DNA of 64,000 bases from Rhynchopus sp. YZ270_cl-10 (Eukaryota > Euglenozoa > Diplonemea > Diplonemida > Diplonemidae), in the NCBI GenBank assembly GCA_964035575.1, contig OZ037932.1, positions 310,001 through 374,000 of the forward strand, given 5' to 3'. The translations under genes and the position numbers were made by a program. The notes under the pieces were generated by a model. It made no database searches. It saw only the letters and a program-made list of their open reading frames with translations, and had not been told where the DNA came from. This document shows positions 44,113-55,688 of the stretch, piece by piece (within the stretch, counting starts at the first letter, position 1; the number at the start of each line of letters is the position of its first letter).

Positions 44113-45216
44113 TCAATCCTTCATCAACCCCATACTCCTCCGGCGCTGTTCGATAATAGAAAAGCCCTGCTGTTCCGTTACTCGCCCGGCTTCACCGTGC
44201 TCGCGAAAATCATTTTCCGAGGGTTCTTCTTGCACTGAGGTGCGGCGGGAGGAGACTATGGGGGAGGTTCTGGCACTCATGAAGCCGTCGTGCTGGCCTC
44301 CTTGCCCCTGCTGCTGCTGCGGGAGCACGGTGCTGAGAGGCTGATACGTTGCTGGCGGGATGGCGCTCCTCGCACCCCTATCGGGATCGATGTCCACCCG
44401 AGGTACTGCCACCCCTCCCCCTCCCCCTACCCCCCCATGCGACTGCGCGCCTTCAATTCCTCTCATCATCCCACCCCCTCCTGGCCGCGTACCCACTGGA
44501 GGCACGCTGCTCGGGGCTGGAGGGGGGTGGGGGAGGCTGCGGGGGTGGACGCTGCCACCTCCCCCTCCTCCTCCTCCTCCTCCTCCTCCTCCTCCTCCCC
44601 CGCTTGCTGCTGCGCCGCCGCCAACGGAGTAGGCACCGCTGTTCATCAGAATGGATTGGGTGGAAACGCCAATAGGGTTTACCGTTTCTGCTTCTTCGGG
44701 GAAGTGTCGTTGTTGTTGTTGGTGGTGTTGTTGTTGTGCGCCGTTTGGTATAATTTGGGTATTTTTCGCATCTCGGTTGGTGCTGCCACGGCGCGTACTG
44801 CTATAAGCGAGTGGTGTGGTATGCGATTCGTATTGCTGAAGAAGCACCTTGAGTCTCGCAATCTCAACGTCCCTCTCTCTCAAATCGCTGCGAAGACGTG
44901 AAATCTCCTTGGCGGCGGCGGGTGGGCATGGCTGTTGTTGCGATGGATCCTCCGTCACATAGCGTGATCCTGCAGGCTTCCACACATCTCCATCCTCCCA
45001 CACCACGCACCCCCCCTCAACCGCAGTAACCCGCGACCCCAAAAGACTCACCTTCCCAGGGCCAAGCAGCTGGAAGAGGTGGTGCTGGAAGCCGCCTTCG
45101 ACAAGAGAGACGCGAGCCTTATACTCTGAGACCACCCATTCGTTGCCCTCGCAGTCGGACCACGTGCCCTGGAGGGTTTTGACGTCGTCGGAGTACCGAC
45201 CTGCGAGGCCAGGCAT
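44113..45216 (-). CDS. coiled-coil protein with Gln-rich and polyglycine tracts
   Basis: A single exon of 367 residues. The N-terminal ~85 residues (GTWSDCEGNEWVVSEY, VVWEDGDVWKPAG) look like a small beta-rich domain, possibly two related halves each centred on a W-x-D pattern. A coiled coil follows (EISRLRSDLRERDVEIARL), then a Gln/His-rich stretch, a run of about 17 Gly encoded by a (CCT)n-type microsatellite on the plus strand, Pro/Gly-rich sequence and a basic C-terminus (EQRRRSMGLMKD). The function is unknown; scaffold or cytoskeletal roles are possible. A CCTCCCTACAG acceptor-like site lies 20 bases before the ATG. Confidence 0.65.
   Translation of the reverse strand: MPGLAGRYSDDVKTLQGTWSDCEGNEWVVSEYKARVSLVEGGFQHHLFQLLGPGKVSLLGSRVTAVEGGCVVWEDGDVWKPAGSRYVTEDPSQQQPCPPAAAKEISRLRSDLRERDVEIARLKVLLQQYESHTTPLAYSSTRRGSTNRDAKNTQIIPNGAQQQHHQQQQRHFPEEAETVNPIGVSTQSILMNSGAYSVGGGAAASGGGGGGGGGGGGGGGGSVHPRSLPHPPPAPSSVPPVGTRPGGGGMMRGIEGAQSHGGVGGGGGVAVPRVDIDPDRGARSAIPPATYQPLSTVLPQQQQGQGGQHDGFMSARTSPIVSSRRTSVQEEPSENDFREHGEAGRVTEQQGFSIIEQRRRSMGLMKD
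44564..44602 (+). repeat. (CCT)n microsatellite inside a coding exon
   Basis: Encodes the polyglycine run of the coiled-coil protein on the minus strand, so length changes keep the frame. Confidence 0.85.
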
Positions 45217-45846
45217 CGTATAGGGGGTGGGGAGGCCTGTAGGGAGGTTGGGTGGGATGTGGCGTGAGTACCACTGTATTTTTGAGGGAAAAAATTAGTA
45301 TAACGTGTGATGAAATAAAAAGTGTGATTTAATTTGTGCCGGGAAAATTGGTCAAGACTGCGACAGTTCAGAATATAAGACAAGCAAGGGTTGCTGACAA
45401 ATTACAGAAATCCCTCCCACACAACCTGCAGTTGAGGATACTACACGCCATTTAAGCAAGCACAGCTTCCGGTGACGTGATGCGAACACTACTGCAGATG
45501 CGGACCCCCCCGCATTTAAAAAGGAAGTGTCAAGAAAAAGCGTGATGGTGGGAAAGGGGGGGCGGTGTCTCTCTTATTATGTCTTGTTAGGGGGTTGGGG
45601 ATCTTCAACAAAAAAAAGGGGGGTTTTTTTTCTCCCCCTTCCCCATACCCCCTTTTTTGCTTATGGCCATAATCATATTGTTTTGTCTACTATTTCCTGT
45701 GTTGTATCGTCGAACCACACCCCTTTTAAGGGGTGACACAACATACAAAAGCACTCTTAAAAATATTGAAAAAAAACATAAAATCTCTAAACCCCTTAGG
45801 AAGACAGAAAAAAGCTTTCATTTTATTCATCCCAAAAAATACCCCA
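45217..45846. other. intergenic
   Basis: Nothing recognised apart from the acceptor-like site of the upstream gene and AT-rich sequence. Confidence 0.5.
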
Positions 45847-46815
45847 TCATATAGAAAGCACATTCCCCCCTTTGTAGGGTAGGGGGTGCCGACGCCACAT
45901 TCGGGTCGCAGGGAGGTGCCATCGTTGCATTGCGTAACCTGCGACAAAGAGAAGCAAAAACCAGAGAATCGGCACCACAATCGGGACCGTCCAGGGTTTA
46001 ATCCGAGGCGGTAGATACCCTGTTGTCGGCGAGAGAAACTCCAACCAAAAGCTGTTTGACAGCTGCGAGGTTGTATCTTCGTCATCTTCATATAACTCCT
46101 GCGACGGTGGTATCGGTGTTGCCAGGGGCTCTTCTAATAACGTATCCGCCAATGACCTTGAAAACAACGTTAAAATCACCTGAGAAGGGAAGGTACCTAA
46201 TGCTGTTGTCCAAACGTAAGTAGATAACTGCACATCAACGACCGCCATTGCGGCATTTAACGGTCCAAACAACGGTGGAACCAACCGCAGAGCGACCAAC
46301 AACCATGGAGGTGCGCCCCGCACCTTCCGGTCCATCCAATGCAACCATTCTCTCGATCGAGGCGAAACCGGTTCTTCGCTTTCCTTGGTAGGGGAGGTGG
46401 CTAGGTTTGGGTTGGTAGTAGGGAGAACACTGTTCCGTTCGTTTCCGGATCGAAACAACGGAGGAAGCGACCCATACCATGCCGCCCTGAGCAGTGAGAA
46501 GTTGATCAAACCCCCTATAATATGCGCCACCCACGAGGTTGTCACCGCAACCACCCAAGGGGATAAGAGGACGCCACACATTGCGGTTAAAAACATTTCT
46601 CCAGGGAGACTCATCGCTAAGACAGCAGACAGCGCGCAGCAGAACACCAGAGGTGCGGAAATCGGGTGTGTAATAACAAATGCCTCTATGCTTGCCCGAT
46701 GTCGCCGGATCATGTCAACACTGATGTACTTCCTCCCTAATATCAAAACAGTCAGAATAGCGGTAATCGCAATAACAACCCGTCGCCTCGAATTTGGCTG
46801 CGAAGTTCCGGTCAT
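45847..46815 (-). CDS. VTT-domain (TVP38/TMEM64/DedA-like) membrane protein
   Basis: A single exon of 322 residues with about five or six membrane segments. The VTT landmarks are present: the first re-entrant part SLPGEMFLTAMCGVLLSPW, a following G-rich helix, and after a hydrophilic loop the second part ALRLVPPLFGPLNAAMA with the downstream YVWTTALGTFP. These match the LR-x-x-P...LN and T-x-x-G-x-x-P patterns of the family. Relatives such as TMEM41B, VMP1 and TVP38 act in the ER, Golgi or autophagy, some as lipid scramblases. A long insertion (about residues 125-155) and an acidic loop near 240 are unusual. Substrate and location are inferred only from the family. Confidence 0.75.
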   Translation of the reverse strand: MTGTSQPNSRRRVVIAITAILTVLILGRKYISVDMIRRHRASIEAFVITHPISAPLVFCCALSAVLAMSLPGEMFLTAMCGVLLSPWVVAVTTSWVAHIIGGLINFSLLRAAWYGSLPPLFRSGNERNSVLPTTNPNLATSPTKESEEPVSPRSREWLHWMDRKVRGAPPWLLVALRLVPPLFGPLNAAMAVVDVQLSTYVWTTALGTFPSQVILTLFSRSLADTLLEEPLATPIPPSQELYEDDEDTTSQLSNSFWLEFLSPTTGYLPPRIKPWTVPIVVPILWFLLLFVAGYAMQRWHLPATRMWRRHPLPYKGGNVLSI

Positions 46816-47961
46816 TGTATTTCAATAAAACCTCAACACGAAGAACAGAACGTTTCAATCCACCGTATTTTTTTTTGCCGGTTTTTGTGCTGTGGAGGGG
46901 GGGAGAAAGGGGGGGAGAAACCCTCCAGCAGGGTGTTTTCTTTTTTGATAAAATGTGCTGTTTGTTGTTTCTCTCTTTTGTGCTATCTCAATGCGGTGCG
47001 CATACTCATTTAGAAACTGTGGGCGGGAAGAGAGGGGGAGGCTGTGTTAGACAATAGTGTCCCCTGTTTGAGGGTTTGTTTTTTGTGTGTCATATTTGAT
47101 CGTTTTCGTTGGGGGAATCAACAAAAAAATGAAGGTAAGGTATGGTTTCAGATTCATCCTGTGGTGTGTTCTGTTCAACGGTAAAGGTACCCTGGTCCAT
47201 CCATAGTCCACTCCCCCGGAGTGCTCTGGTATTGAAAAGTGGCACGTAGGAGAGGGGGCGGCATACGCCGTGAAGGAGTTAGCGGTGAGTCTCCGGTATT
47301 GAAAAGCCGTCGTTCATCAGGTACTAAGACTCCTCTGTCAGATGCTGCAACCCGAATGGGGTCCCGCCTTTGTAAAACTTCCACTGATACGGGGATCAAG
47401 AGTTAGACAGTGGTCAGCTCAAATGGTACCACCCCCACTGCGGAGTTGGCGGTGAGTCTCTCTGGAGCGTGGGTGAGGTCGCCGCCTTGCCTTTGATGGC
47501 AAAAGTTGGTATTATGCGTGGGTAACAGATCAAGCCCATTTTTAAAAAAAAAAGTTTCGAGGAATGTATTGAAAATGGGGTAGAGAGAGAGCTATTTTGT
47601 TTTGTTTTTTGTGTTTTTTCGGGCAATCCTTTTAAAAAAAAAATGACCCCATTTTTTTTTTCTCTCCTCCGCTAAAAAAAAATAAACGAAAAAACAAAAA
47701 AAAAACAAAAAAGAAAAGGGTGGGTTGAAAAAAAAGGGGGGGGTTTTTTTTGTTCCGTGGACAAGGGAAAGAAACACTACAAAAAAAAAAAAAAATGCTT
47801 GTAAATACCTAAGCGGGGAAATGGGGGTTTTTTGTTGTTTAGGGCGTTCCCATATGGGTCTGGATTTTATTCAGAATTCACAAAAATAAAACCCCAGAAA
47901 TTTCAGAAATTTCACAAAAAATCACGAAATTTCACAAAAAAAAATTCACGTGTGCAAAAAA
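46816..47961. other. gene-free, with short duplicated blocks
   Basis: No gene is seen. Around 47218-47480 two short blocks are each present twice (CTCYGGTATTGAAAAG and GAGTTRGCGGTGAGTCTC), suggesting an eroded repeat. The remainder is homopolymeric. Confidence 0.4.
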
Positions 47962-48285
47962 TTACTGGGGGGGGGGGGCGAATAAGAGATCAGGGGTGAA
48001 TAAGAGATCAGGGCCGAATAAGAGATCAGGTTGAGATTTTGGGGGTATTTTTTTTTTTTTTTTTTTTTGCATGCGCCAAGGTTTTATCTTGAAAATTTTT
48101 TTTGAAATTTTACCCTGTCTACCCGGTCTGGCAAAAAAGTGGTCAAAATATTTTTTTTGCCTCCGGCGAAAATGTCTTTTTGCTTTTTTTCCCCCAAAAA
48201 AATGTTTTTATTTCTGGCTCGTCCGTTCGCCTAATAAGAGATGCCACATCTCTTATTCGCCCCCCCCCCCCCCCCCCCCCAGTAA
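47962..48285. mobile_element. MITE-like element with G-run terminal inverted repeats
   Basis: The left end reads TTACTG, a 12-base G run and CGAATAAGAGAT; the right end is the inverted counterpart, ATCTCTTATTCG, a run of about 21 C and CAGTAA. Near the left end GAATAAGAGATCAGG is repeated three times, and near the right end the motif forms a further palindrome (AAGAGATGCCACATCTCTT). At 324 bp with no frame, it looks like a non-autonomous element. Confidence 0.75.
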
Positions 48286-51200
48286 CAGAAATTGTTAATT
48301 GGGTTTCGGTCGACACAGGCACACCAGAAGCAGGGTACACGGTGGACTTCAGCCGGGTGAGCGGGTGGTAACCTACGCCGCCCAGACCCTATGGGAACGC
48401 CCCTTGACTGGGAGTTTTTTTTTTTTTTGCTTTCAGTTCACGGTCTTTTTTAAAAAAAGGGGTGGGGGAAAATGGGGGAAAGAACAAAAAAATCAATAAA
48501 ATTTTGGTCGGGGTAATCTGTTATGGCGGGGAATTGGGGCAGCATGCGCAAAAACAAAAAAAAAGAAAACCCAAAAAAAAGACGACTCTCAGCGCGCCAA
48601 GCCACCTTGATTAAGAAGAGAAAAAAAAAACGAGATAGTGCAGCCTATTATTCATGCAAGAACTGTGCACCCACAATCTCCTTCTGGAATGGGCGCAAAA
48701 TAAATTTGACTTGAAATACAAAGCCCTCTCGTGACAGTGTACCTTAATAAAAGGGGGAAAACGGGAGAAACCAACATAACAAAAAACACCAATTAAGGGA
48801 AAGGGGATTTTTTTAAAAAAAAAGGGGGAATTTTAGGCAATATTTTTCTTTGGTTCAAAATTAGATGTCGGGTACTGTTCTGTCATGGTCATGAAAACGG
48901 CTTTTTCTTTGATAGTATAAAACCGATTGCCAAGACAAAGCACGTACCTCACGAACAGAGGGAAAAATATAAAAGCCGCAATAAAAGACGTAAGTAACCC
49001 ATTGTAAACCTGTCAGAACAGTAGCGCCCTCTGGGAGGCAGACTCAGCCGGTTCCATGGGGTTATCGAACTCAAAAAAAAAGGGGGGGGGAAAGTGGGGA
49101 TGAAAAAATGACTTCGCTTTTTTTTGTGATTAGTTGCTGGTACTGTTGTGGGGGGAGGACTGTCTGTGGTCCTGGCGAAAAGTGGGGTCTTTTTTTGGTG
49201 CTGTGAATAGCTCCCCATCCACTGTTTTTTCTTCTTTGCGTTGTGCTAAATTTAGTTTTTTTCTTGCATACTTTTCCCATTCATTTCACACTTCACATAA
49301 AAAAAAAATAACAAAATCCCCATCAGCTAAAATTGCAGAACTGAAAAGTTTTGTGCCTTATTTTTTAATGATGGGTACAGGGGGGGCTGGAAGCTCCCTC
49401 CTGGGTTTCCTCTAGTTTGGCTCTCTTTTTTTTTCCCCTCATCCCCTCAATTCGCGTGTAACTGCGTACCTCCCCTATCTTTTTTTCTTCACATTTTACT
49501 CAAAACAAAAACCTTCTGTGTTTTCTCTCATCCACTTTTCACCTATTATCAACAGTATGCAAGTTGAAGTTACCTTTTTTCCACCGAAGTACATTTTTTC
49601 ACTTTTAATTTTTATGTTCTGAAGACGTTCGTTCGTTATTAGTTCGGGGGAGCAAATGGGCGGGGTTCCCCATATTATTTTTTTCCTATTTTTTCCCTTC
49701 TTTAACTTCAACTTTAGTTGAAGCTAGTTGTACCTCCCTTTTAAAAACAAAAAAAAAAGCAAAAAACACACAAAAGTCCTGAAGGGACGAACAAAACAAA
49801 AACGCCTGTCCTATATCCGATCCCTCCTTTAATTGGGGGAAATGCATTTTTTTTTTTTTATTTTCCTCTTTTTTTTTTGTACTCGATGGCACTTTTTTTT
49901 TTTGAAAAGAAGGAGGGGGGTTTTTTTTTTTGTGTTCTACTTCATTCCCTCTTCCCCTCCCTCACAGATTATTAGAGTTTTGTGCAACTCCCTGAAGGGC
50001 GAACGGTACTTCTTCCAATAATCTCTTTTTGGTTTGTTTTTGTTTTTGCACTGCAACGATTTCTGGCGCAAAAAAAGTATTTATAAAAAAACAGGGTTCT
50101 CCGAGGGGGGGGTATCGAACCCCCAGAGAAGCTGGATTAATGAATGAAAACCCAATGAACAACACATCACATCAAAAATCAGAGAAAATACAAAGCCCTC
50201 TCGTGGAACAGTGTACCCTCAAAAAAAATATATATCGTGCCTTGTGTAGAAAGGAATCACGGAACACCAAACAAAAAGCGTCAAAATAGTTTTGCTGTAT
50301 CAACAAAAATCACCCACCAACAGGTAGGTTCTGGACAAATTTTCTTTTTTCCCTTTTTTTGTTGTATTTTTTAAAAAAATAATTTCGTTTCCCGCTCACA
50401 CTTTGAAAAAAGGAGTGAGCCAGAAGAATGGGAAGGGAAGGGGAGGCTGATAATGGAGTGTGAAAAAAAATAGAGGAAAAAGAGTTTTTTTGTTGTGAAA
50501 AAAAGAAGGGGGTTAATGATCAAAAGCCTCATAGTTTATTGGTCACCTGGCAAAAGGGAAAATTTTACTTAGTTTAAATACAAAGCCCTCTCGTGACAAT
50601 GTACTTTCTACTAAAAACAAATCATGTACCGAGACAATGAAAGTTTTAAAAAAAAAATAGAAACCCGATTTTTTGTCCAACACAAATACCTTCCAACCGT
50701 CAATGTAAAAATGTTGGAACGCTTTAAAAAAAAAAATGCCCTACCGTTCTAACATTATTAACGGGAAACGGTATTCCATGTCATTTTGTTTGTTTGTTTT
50801 TTTTCCCCACCTCACCATTTTAGAGAAGCAACTAACAGGGGAGAGAAAGTGGAATTTGTAAACAGTGTGTCGGTGTCTTTTTAAAAAAATATGTGGGAAA
50901 GTTTTATGAACGGGGGAGGGGAGGAGGGAGGAGGGAGGAGGGACAAAACATCTTTGCTTACCAAAGCAAGAATTTTGTTTTTGTTTTTTTTTTTTTTTTT
51001 GCATAATTTTGACACCCTTTCTTCTAATCCTCCTCTAAAAATAACGCATATTTTTTTTGTTAAAAAAATCTTCTTTTTTGGTAAAAAATACAAAAAATAT
51101 CGAAACCCCTCATTGGGTAAAGAATCGCTGATTCTTCACCCTTGACTATATGCCCTCACACCCCTCTACTCTTTGCTTATAGCAAGAACGGAGGCGGAGC

Positions 51201-51313
51201 GCGGCGCTTTCCTCATTATTATTTTGATAAATTGTTGGAGTAGTGCAGTTGCCTCGGTTGTGTTGCCACAGTTGTGCAAGCTCCACTGTTTTTTTTTTTT
51301 TTTTTTCCCTCTT
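48286..51313. other. gene-free interval
   Basis: No gene is recognised. It contains family C fragments (48712, 50187, 50574), an ATGTTGGAACG foldback (about 50700-50765), a family D copy (51232-51290) and an isolated stem-loop resembling a tRNA T-arm near 50100-50135. Confidence 0.45.
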
Positions 51314-52120
51314 CAGGGTTTTTTCTAGGATTTTTTTTTTCAGATCTGGGGGGGGACGCAAAAAACCCACCCAAAAAAATTTTTTTTTCGCAGGTGCAAG
51401 CAGGGTTTCCGCTTATCTTCATGGAAAATTTTTCCAAAACCGTGAAGATATGTCCAAAAAGGGGTCAAAAATTTTCGCGCTCCGCGCAAAAAAGCCCGTT
51501 CATTTCACGTAAATACGTGATAACGTGGGATGGTAACGTACATCAAGAACCAACCCTTTTTCTCATGTTCCCACGGAACCTTCCCTCAGTACAAGAAGAA
51601 ACGGCGGTCATGATATCAGAACTTTCTGGCGAAGCCACGGTACGCAACATTTCAAAAAATTGTGACCTAAAATTGAACATTTGTACAGCCAAACTATGGT
51701 AGAGGGCTGTGGGATTCCGCTCATAAGTTTTGAGTTGCGCCGCAGGCGCACGGTACGCTACTTTTTTGATTTTTTTCCGATCCCTTATTCTCACTCTTTG
51801 TTCGGTCCGTCAAATGGTGCAAAGATTGAGTGAATTGGGGGCACGGTCTGAAACTTCACCTCGCTATATCCTCTGCACAACGATGCCAGGAAGGGGATAA
51901 GACGCGCTTCGCGCGCGCTCGACTCCCTGCCTCCCCTTTTTTTCTGGTGCGGGTTACGTACGTGGTGTCCCAAATGGGGGTCTGTGCGGGTGACCCCCAA
52001 CCACCCCCCACATCCTTTTTTCCCAAGTCAAAATGCGTCCCCCCCCGGGGGGGGACGCGTTTCTCCCCAAAATCTGGGGGGGGACGCCGTCCCCCCCCGC
52101 TCCCCCTAGAAAAAACCCTG
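51314..52120. mobile_element. TIR DNA transposon, non-autonomous
   Basis: Ends are inverted copies of CAGGGTTTTTTCTAGG, with CTCTT on both flanks (51309-51313 and 52121-52125) as a possible target duplication. The subterminal regions carry GGGGGGGGACGC blocks. The interior shares a segment (GCGAAGCCACGGTACGCAAC) and a GCCGCAGGCGCACGGTACGC block with the element at 53364-54894. No intact gene is seen. Confidence 0.7.
52032..52108. repeat. G/C-run palindromes
   Basis: Two adjacent palindromes: a perfect one, GCGTCCCCCCCC/GGGGGGGGACGC, and another around GGGGGGGGACGCCGTCCCCC. They lie just inside the right end of the 51314-52120 element. Confidence 0.85.
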
Positions 52121-53363
52121 CTCTTCCCACAAGGGACAGAGCAAAGAGGGGCTATACATTTGAGGAATCCCCAATTGTCTTTTTTCCCCCTCTTTTGTGG
52201 GTTTCGCTTTTTCCCCCCCTCCAGCATTACTCGCCCCGAAGAGCGGTTTTGCTAAGATGACCCAAAGTGAGCGAAAAGGTAACTTCGCTATATCTCACTG
52301 AGGTCTTTTAAAGAAAAAAACATAAAACAAATGAAGTGGCCGCTGATGAACGAGAAACTTCACTGAATTTTTTTTTGTTCACCCTATTTGACACCTTTGT
52401 AAAGATGACCTGGGTATATCTTTTTATCGGCTGTTTTTTTGAAAAAAAAGCGGATCGTTTTTGAACCCTTTTCTGAACACTACAGGAGCAGTGCACAGAA
52501 CAGGAAAAATTAAAAAAAAAGTTTGGTAAAAATGAATCTAAGCTTGCATTTCTGCGCTTAGCCACTTTACACTAGAATAGAATAGAAGACACAACGTTTT
52601 TCTTTTTTGAGTGGTTCCTTTTTGAAAAGGAAATAGTATTTTCATCATATGCAATCAATGAAAAGGAAATATAAAAAAAAACTGACCCCACCCTGTGTTT
52701 TTTCATTTGCTCAAAAACCTCAGGTAGATAGATGCCTTTAACAACACGTCTCTCCCTGAGTTCAACAAAACAGAGTAATTGCTTCGCAATTTTTTCTTTG
52801 GACTGATCGTCAAAAAAAACTTTGGGGTATATGAATGGTATATTGTCCAGTTCTTTTTTATCTTAATGACCATTATCAGTCTGTGTAAGCACAGAGCCGA
52901 CTTTTTTGGGAAATGATCCTGCTGCTATGGTTTCACCTACAGCAACCTTTTGTTACGACGTTTGCTTCCTCTCTAGCTCTAAAACCACCCTGCTTTTTCT
53001 TCTCCTATTCTTTTGTTGGAAAACGGGGATTTTTAAATACCACATTATTTGTTATTTTGTATTATTTTTTTGTTGTCTTTTTTGAAAAAAAAAGTGGATG
53101 TAAAAGGATAAAACACAGGGGGAAAAAAAATGGCAGTGAAAAAAAAAAAAAAAACTGAAACTTCAAACCATGAATGATCCCTCACAGAAAACAAAACACA
53201 GTGAGGGTTATCTTTCAAAAAGTAAATATAGACATAGAAAAAAAAAAGCCCAATCAACGCAGCTTGCGCTACATTAGTGGGATGGGAAACATTATTTTCC
53301 CCCTTTTTTTTTTGGAAAAATATTCAGACACTGGATTGCATTTTGCAGTCTACAGTCTCCTTT
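52121..53363. other. gene-free interval
   Basis: A family A copy lies at 52532-52568; otherwise AT-rich with no gene seen. Confidence 0.5.
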
Positions 53364-54894
53364 CAGGGTAGATCCTTATTTTCGCTAAAAACGCTAAAAA
53401 TCCCAGATTTATTTTCGTTTTTTTCCTTTTTTTTTTCTCTCCCATTTTTGAAATTTTTCCGCGCAGGCCTGACGCTAACTTTCAGGTTTTTGGGAAATCG
53501 TGGGGGTTGATGGTTTGTCCGCGAGCGCAGCGAGCGGGAAAATTGAGTGACAGTCTAAAAAAAAATCCAACAAGCAGGTTGGTACTGTACTGAGGCAGAA
53601 TAGTGGTGTTTTTTTTACACATCTCAGCTGTCGTAGAACTAAACCCCAGGGGATGATATAGGTTTTGGGGGTTTTCGCTGGAACTCGGTCGATCCCAACC
53701 CAGCTCGTTAGGGCCTCCGGCGGAACGTGAGAATTCCTCGGTTATCCCACTGCGGAGTTCGGCACTGTATTGATATTTGCACCAGGCACACGCAGTGACC
53801 TCAGTATATTTACAAAAAGAAACGGCGGTCGTGGCACCCATGGCGAAGCCACGGTACGCAACATTTCTGAAAATGCTGCCATAAAACGGCACTGTAGTTG
53901 GTAATTATCAACAGTTACCGTAAATTTTACTTCCAGATTTTGCTGAAACGAAAGTTTCTGGCGAAGCCACGGTACGCAACATTTCAAAAAACTGCGCTCA
54001 AAATTGCACATTTTTACTGCCAAACTAGTCATGGGAAGGGTGGGTTGCAATCTTGCGCCGCAGGCACGGTACGCTACTTTTCTCCTTTCGCATGCTTCCT
54101 TTTCCTTCGGCATTTGACCAATTATATCGCATTCTGGCTGTGACCCTTGTCGGACACTGCGCCCTCTGACAAGGGTAATACTTTCTAGAAACATTCTGAA
54201 AAAAAGTGGTAGTGCCCGGTATTAGAAAGAAAAATTTCAAAATTAAATAGGTAGTGCCGATGCACCGGCAGTTTGGGTAGGCGAGACCGCATTGGGTGAC
54301 CTCCGCGAGCGCAGCGAGCGGAAATTTTTTTCTGCAGTTTTTGGGCAAAGTTCAAAATCCCACCAAAAATTAAGTGGGGATTTTCGACAACAATACTGGG
54401 GCCTTATGGGTTTTTGAAGTCTTTATTATTGGATCTCATACTCCGTACAGGTGACTCATACCCGACCTTTAACACACACTTCTTCGAAACCTCCACCCTC
54501 AGCACCAACCCTTTTACAATGGTCCGCTTTGCGGGTTTGTGGACATAGTAATTGTGTTCTTCAAAAATATGCTTCAAAATTGTCTTATGCAAGGTGACAC
54601 TGAGAATTGACACTCGTTGGTCCTTGTCTTATGAAGTGAAGACAAATATTAAAGGGGCATTGGCGGGCCGAAGGCCAGCCAAAAAAACGGTAGCGAACTT
54701 TTACTTTTTTTTCCTTTTGGTTTCCCCCTTATTTTGACTTTCCGGATCGATCGCGGACCGTGGTGGTGCCACTCTGTGGCTGGAAATTAGTAGGTAACCA
54801 AAAAAATGGGCCAGAGAAAAAAGGAAAAAAAAAAAGGAAAAAAAAATAAAAAATCTCGAATCCTTATTTTCACTTTCGCTAAGGATCTACCCTG
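53364..54894. mobile_element. TIR DNA transposon with perfect 9-bp target duplication
   Basis: Inverted ends CAGGGTAGATCCTTA (53364-53378 and its complement ending at 54894) are flanked on both sides by GTCTCCTTT (53355-53363 and 54895-54903). Nine-base duplications are typical of MULEs, while CAGGG-type ends with 8-bp duplications are typical of hAT, so the superfamily is open. The interior has GCGAGCGCAGCGAGCGG palindromes near both ends (53521 and 54306) and duplicated GGCGAAGCCACGGTACGCAA blocks. A minus-strand open stretch at 54404-54613 (containing ILKHIFEEHNYYVHKPAKR) may be a coding remnant. At 1.53 kb it is probably non-autonomous. Confidence 0.8.
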
Positions 54895-55688
54895 GTCTCC
54901 TTTTGCTATTTTTTTTTTCCCGTATTTGTTAAAAGCGTTATTATGTGAACAACAAAGCTGCCAAATATTATTTCGTAGAGATTACATTTTTTTTTAATGT
55001 TTTTCCAACACCAAAAAAAAAGCTTGTAATACCAAGAAAATGGACAGTGGTCGGAAGATACAGCCACTTAGGGGGAAAATAAGATAAGAAGAAATTATGA
55101 GATGAACCTGAGTCTCTCGTTTTGCTCAGTCATCTTGAAAATTTGAAGGAAAAAAAAACAGAAAATTTGAATGAATTGAATGTTCCTCTCGAAGGGGGGG
55201 GTATGAGGGAGAACACACACAAAAAAATTATCGCACCGCAAAAGGTTTGTGTTTTTCACTGATGAATGTGAGTGATGTTAGTGGAAAAACAATACGCTAA
55301 AGCGGGCACGCACCATCCGTCGTTTTCCATTTCTATTCGTCAATGCTTGATAACACAAAAAAAAAAAAAGCGGGAAGACAACACCAGTGTTGCAACATTT
55401 CAAAGGAAAAAAAACTCCCCATCCACTGTACAAGAATTGCGACAGTGGTTTTAAGTGAGGTTTTTTTCTCTCTTTTGCTTTTTGCTTTGCCAAATTTGGC
55501 TTAGTTGAAACGAAAAATTTGTTTTGTTTTTTTTTTTTTTTTGGCAAGGCTGAACTTAAACTTAAAGGGGGGGAGAGGGGATCATGAAAAGAAAATATTG
55601 ACAGTGCTACGCTTTGAACAACGCCTTTACGGAACACTAAAAAGAGGCCCCCTTTTTGAATCCAAAAAATATATAAAAAAAACAAAAA
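54895..55688. other. intergenic
   Basis: A family A copy lies at 55101-55137 with a changed but still paired stem. No gene is seen. Confidence 0.5.

Noticed and set aside
48295-48420. Coding fragment (SVDTGTPEAGYTVDF) next to the G-run element
   Set aside because: Too short, no family recognised, and equally readable in another frame.
50085-50135. tRNA gene suggested by GGGGGTTCGATACCCCC
   Set aside because: Only a T-arm-like stem-loop is present; no acceptor stem, D-arm or anticodon arm can be drawn.
51543-54194. Small minus-strand proteins sharing KVAYRA and FFEMLRTVASP text
   Set aside because: The similarity is at DNA level from shared transposon blocks; stops and overlapping frames argue against genes.
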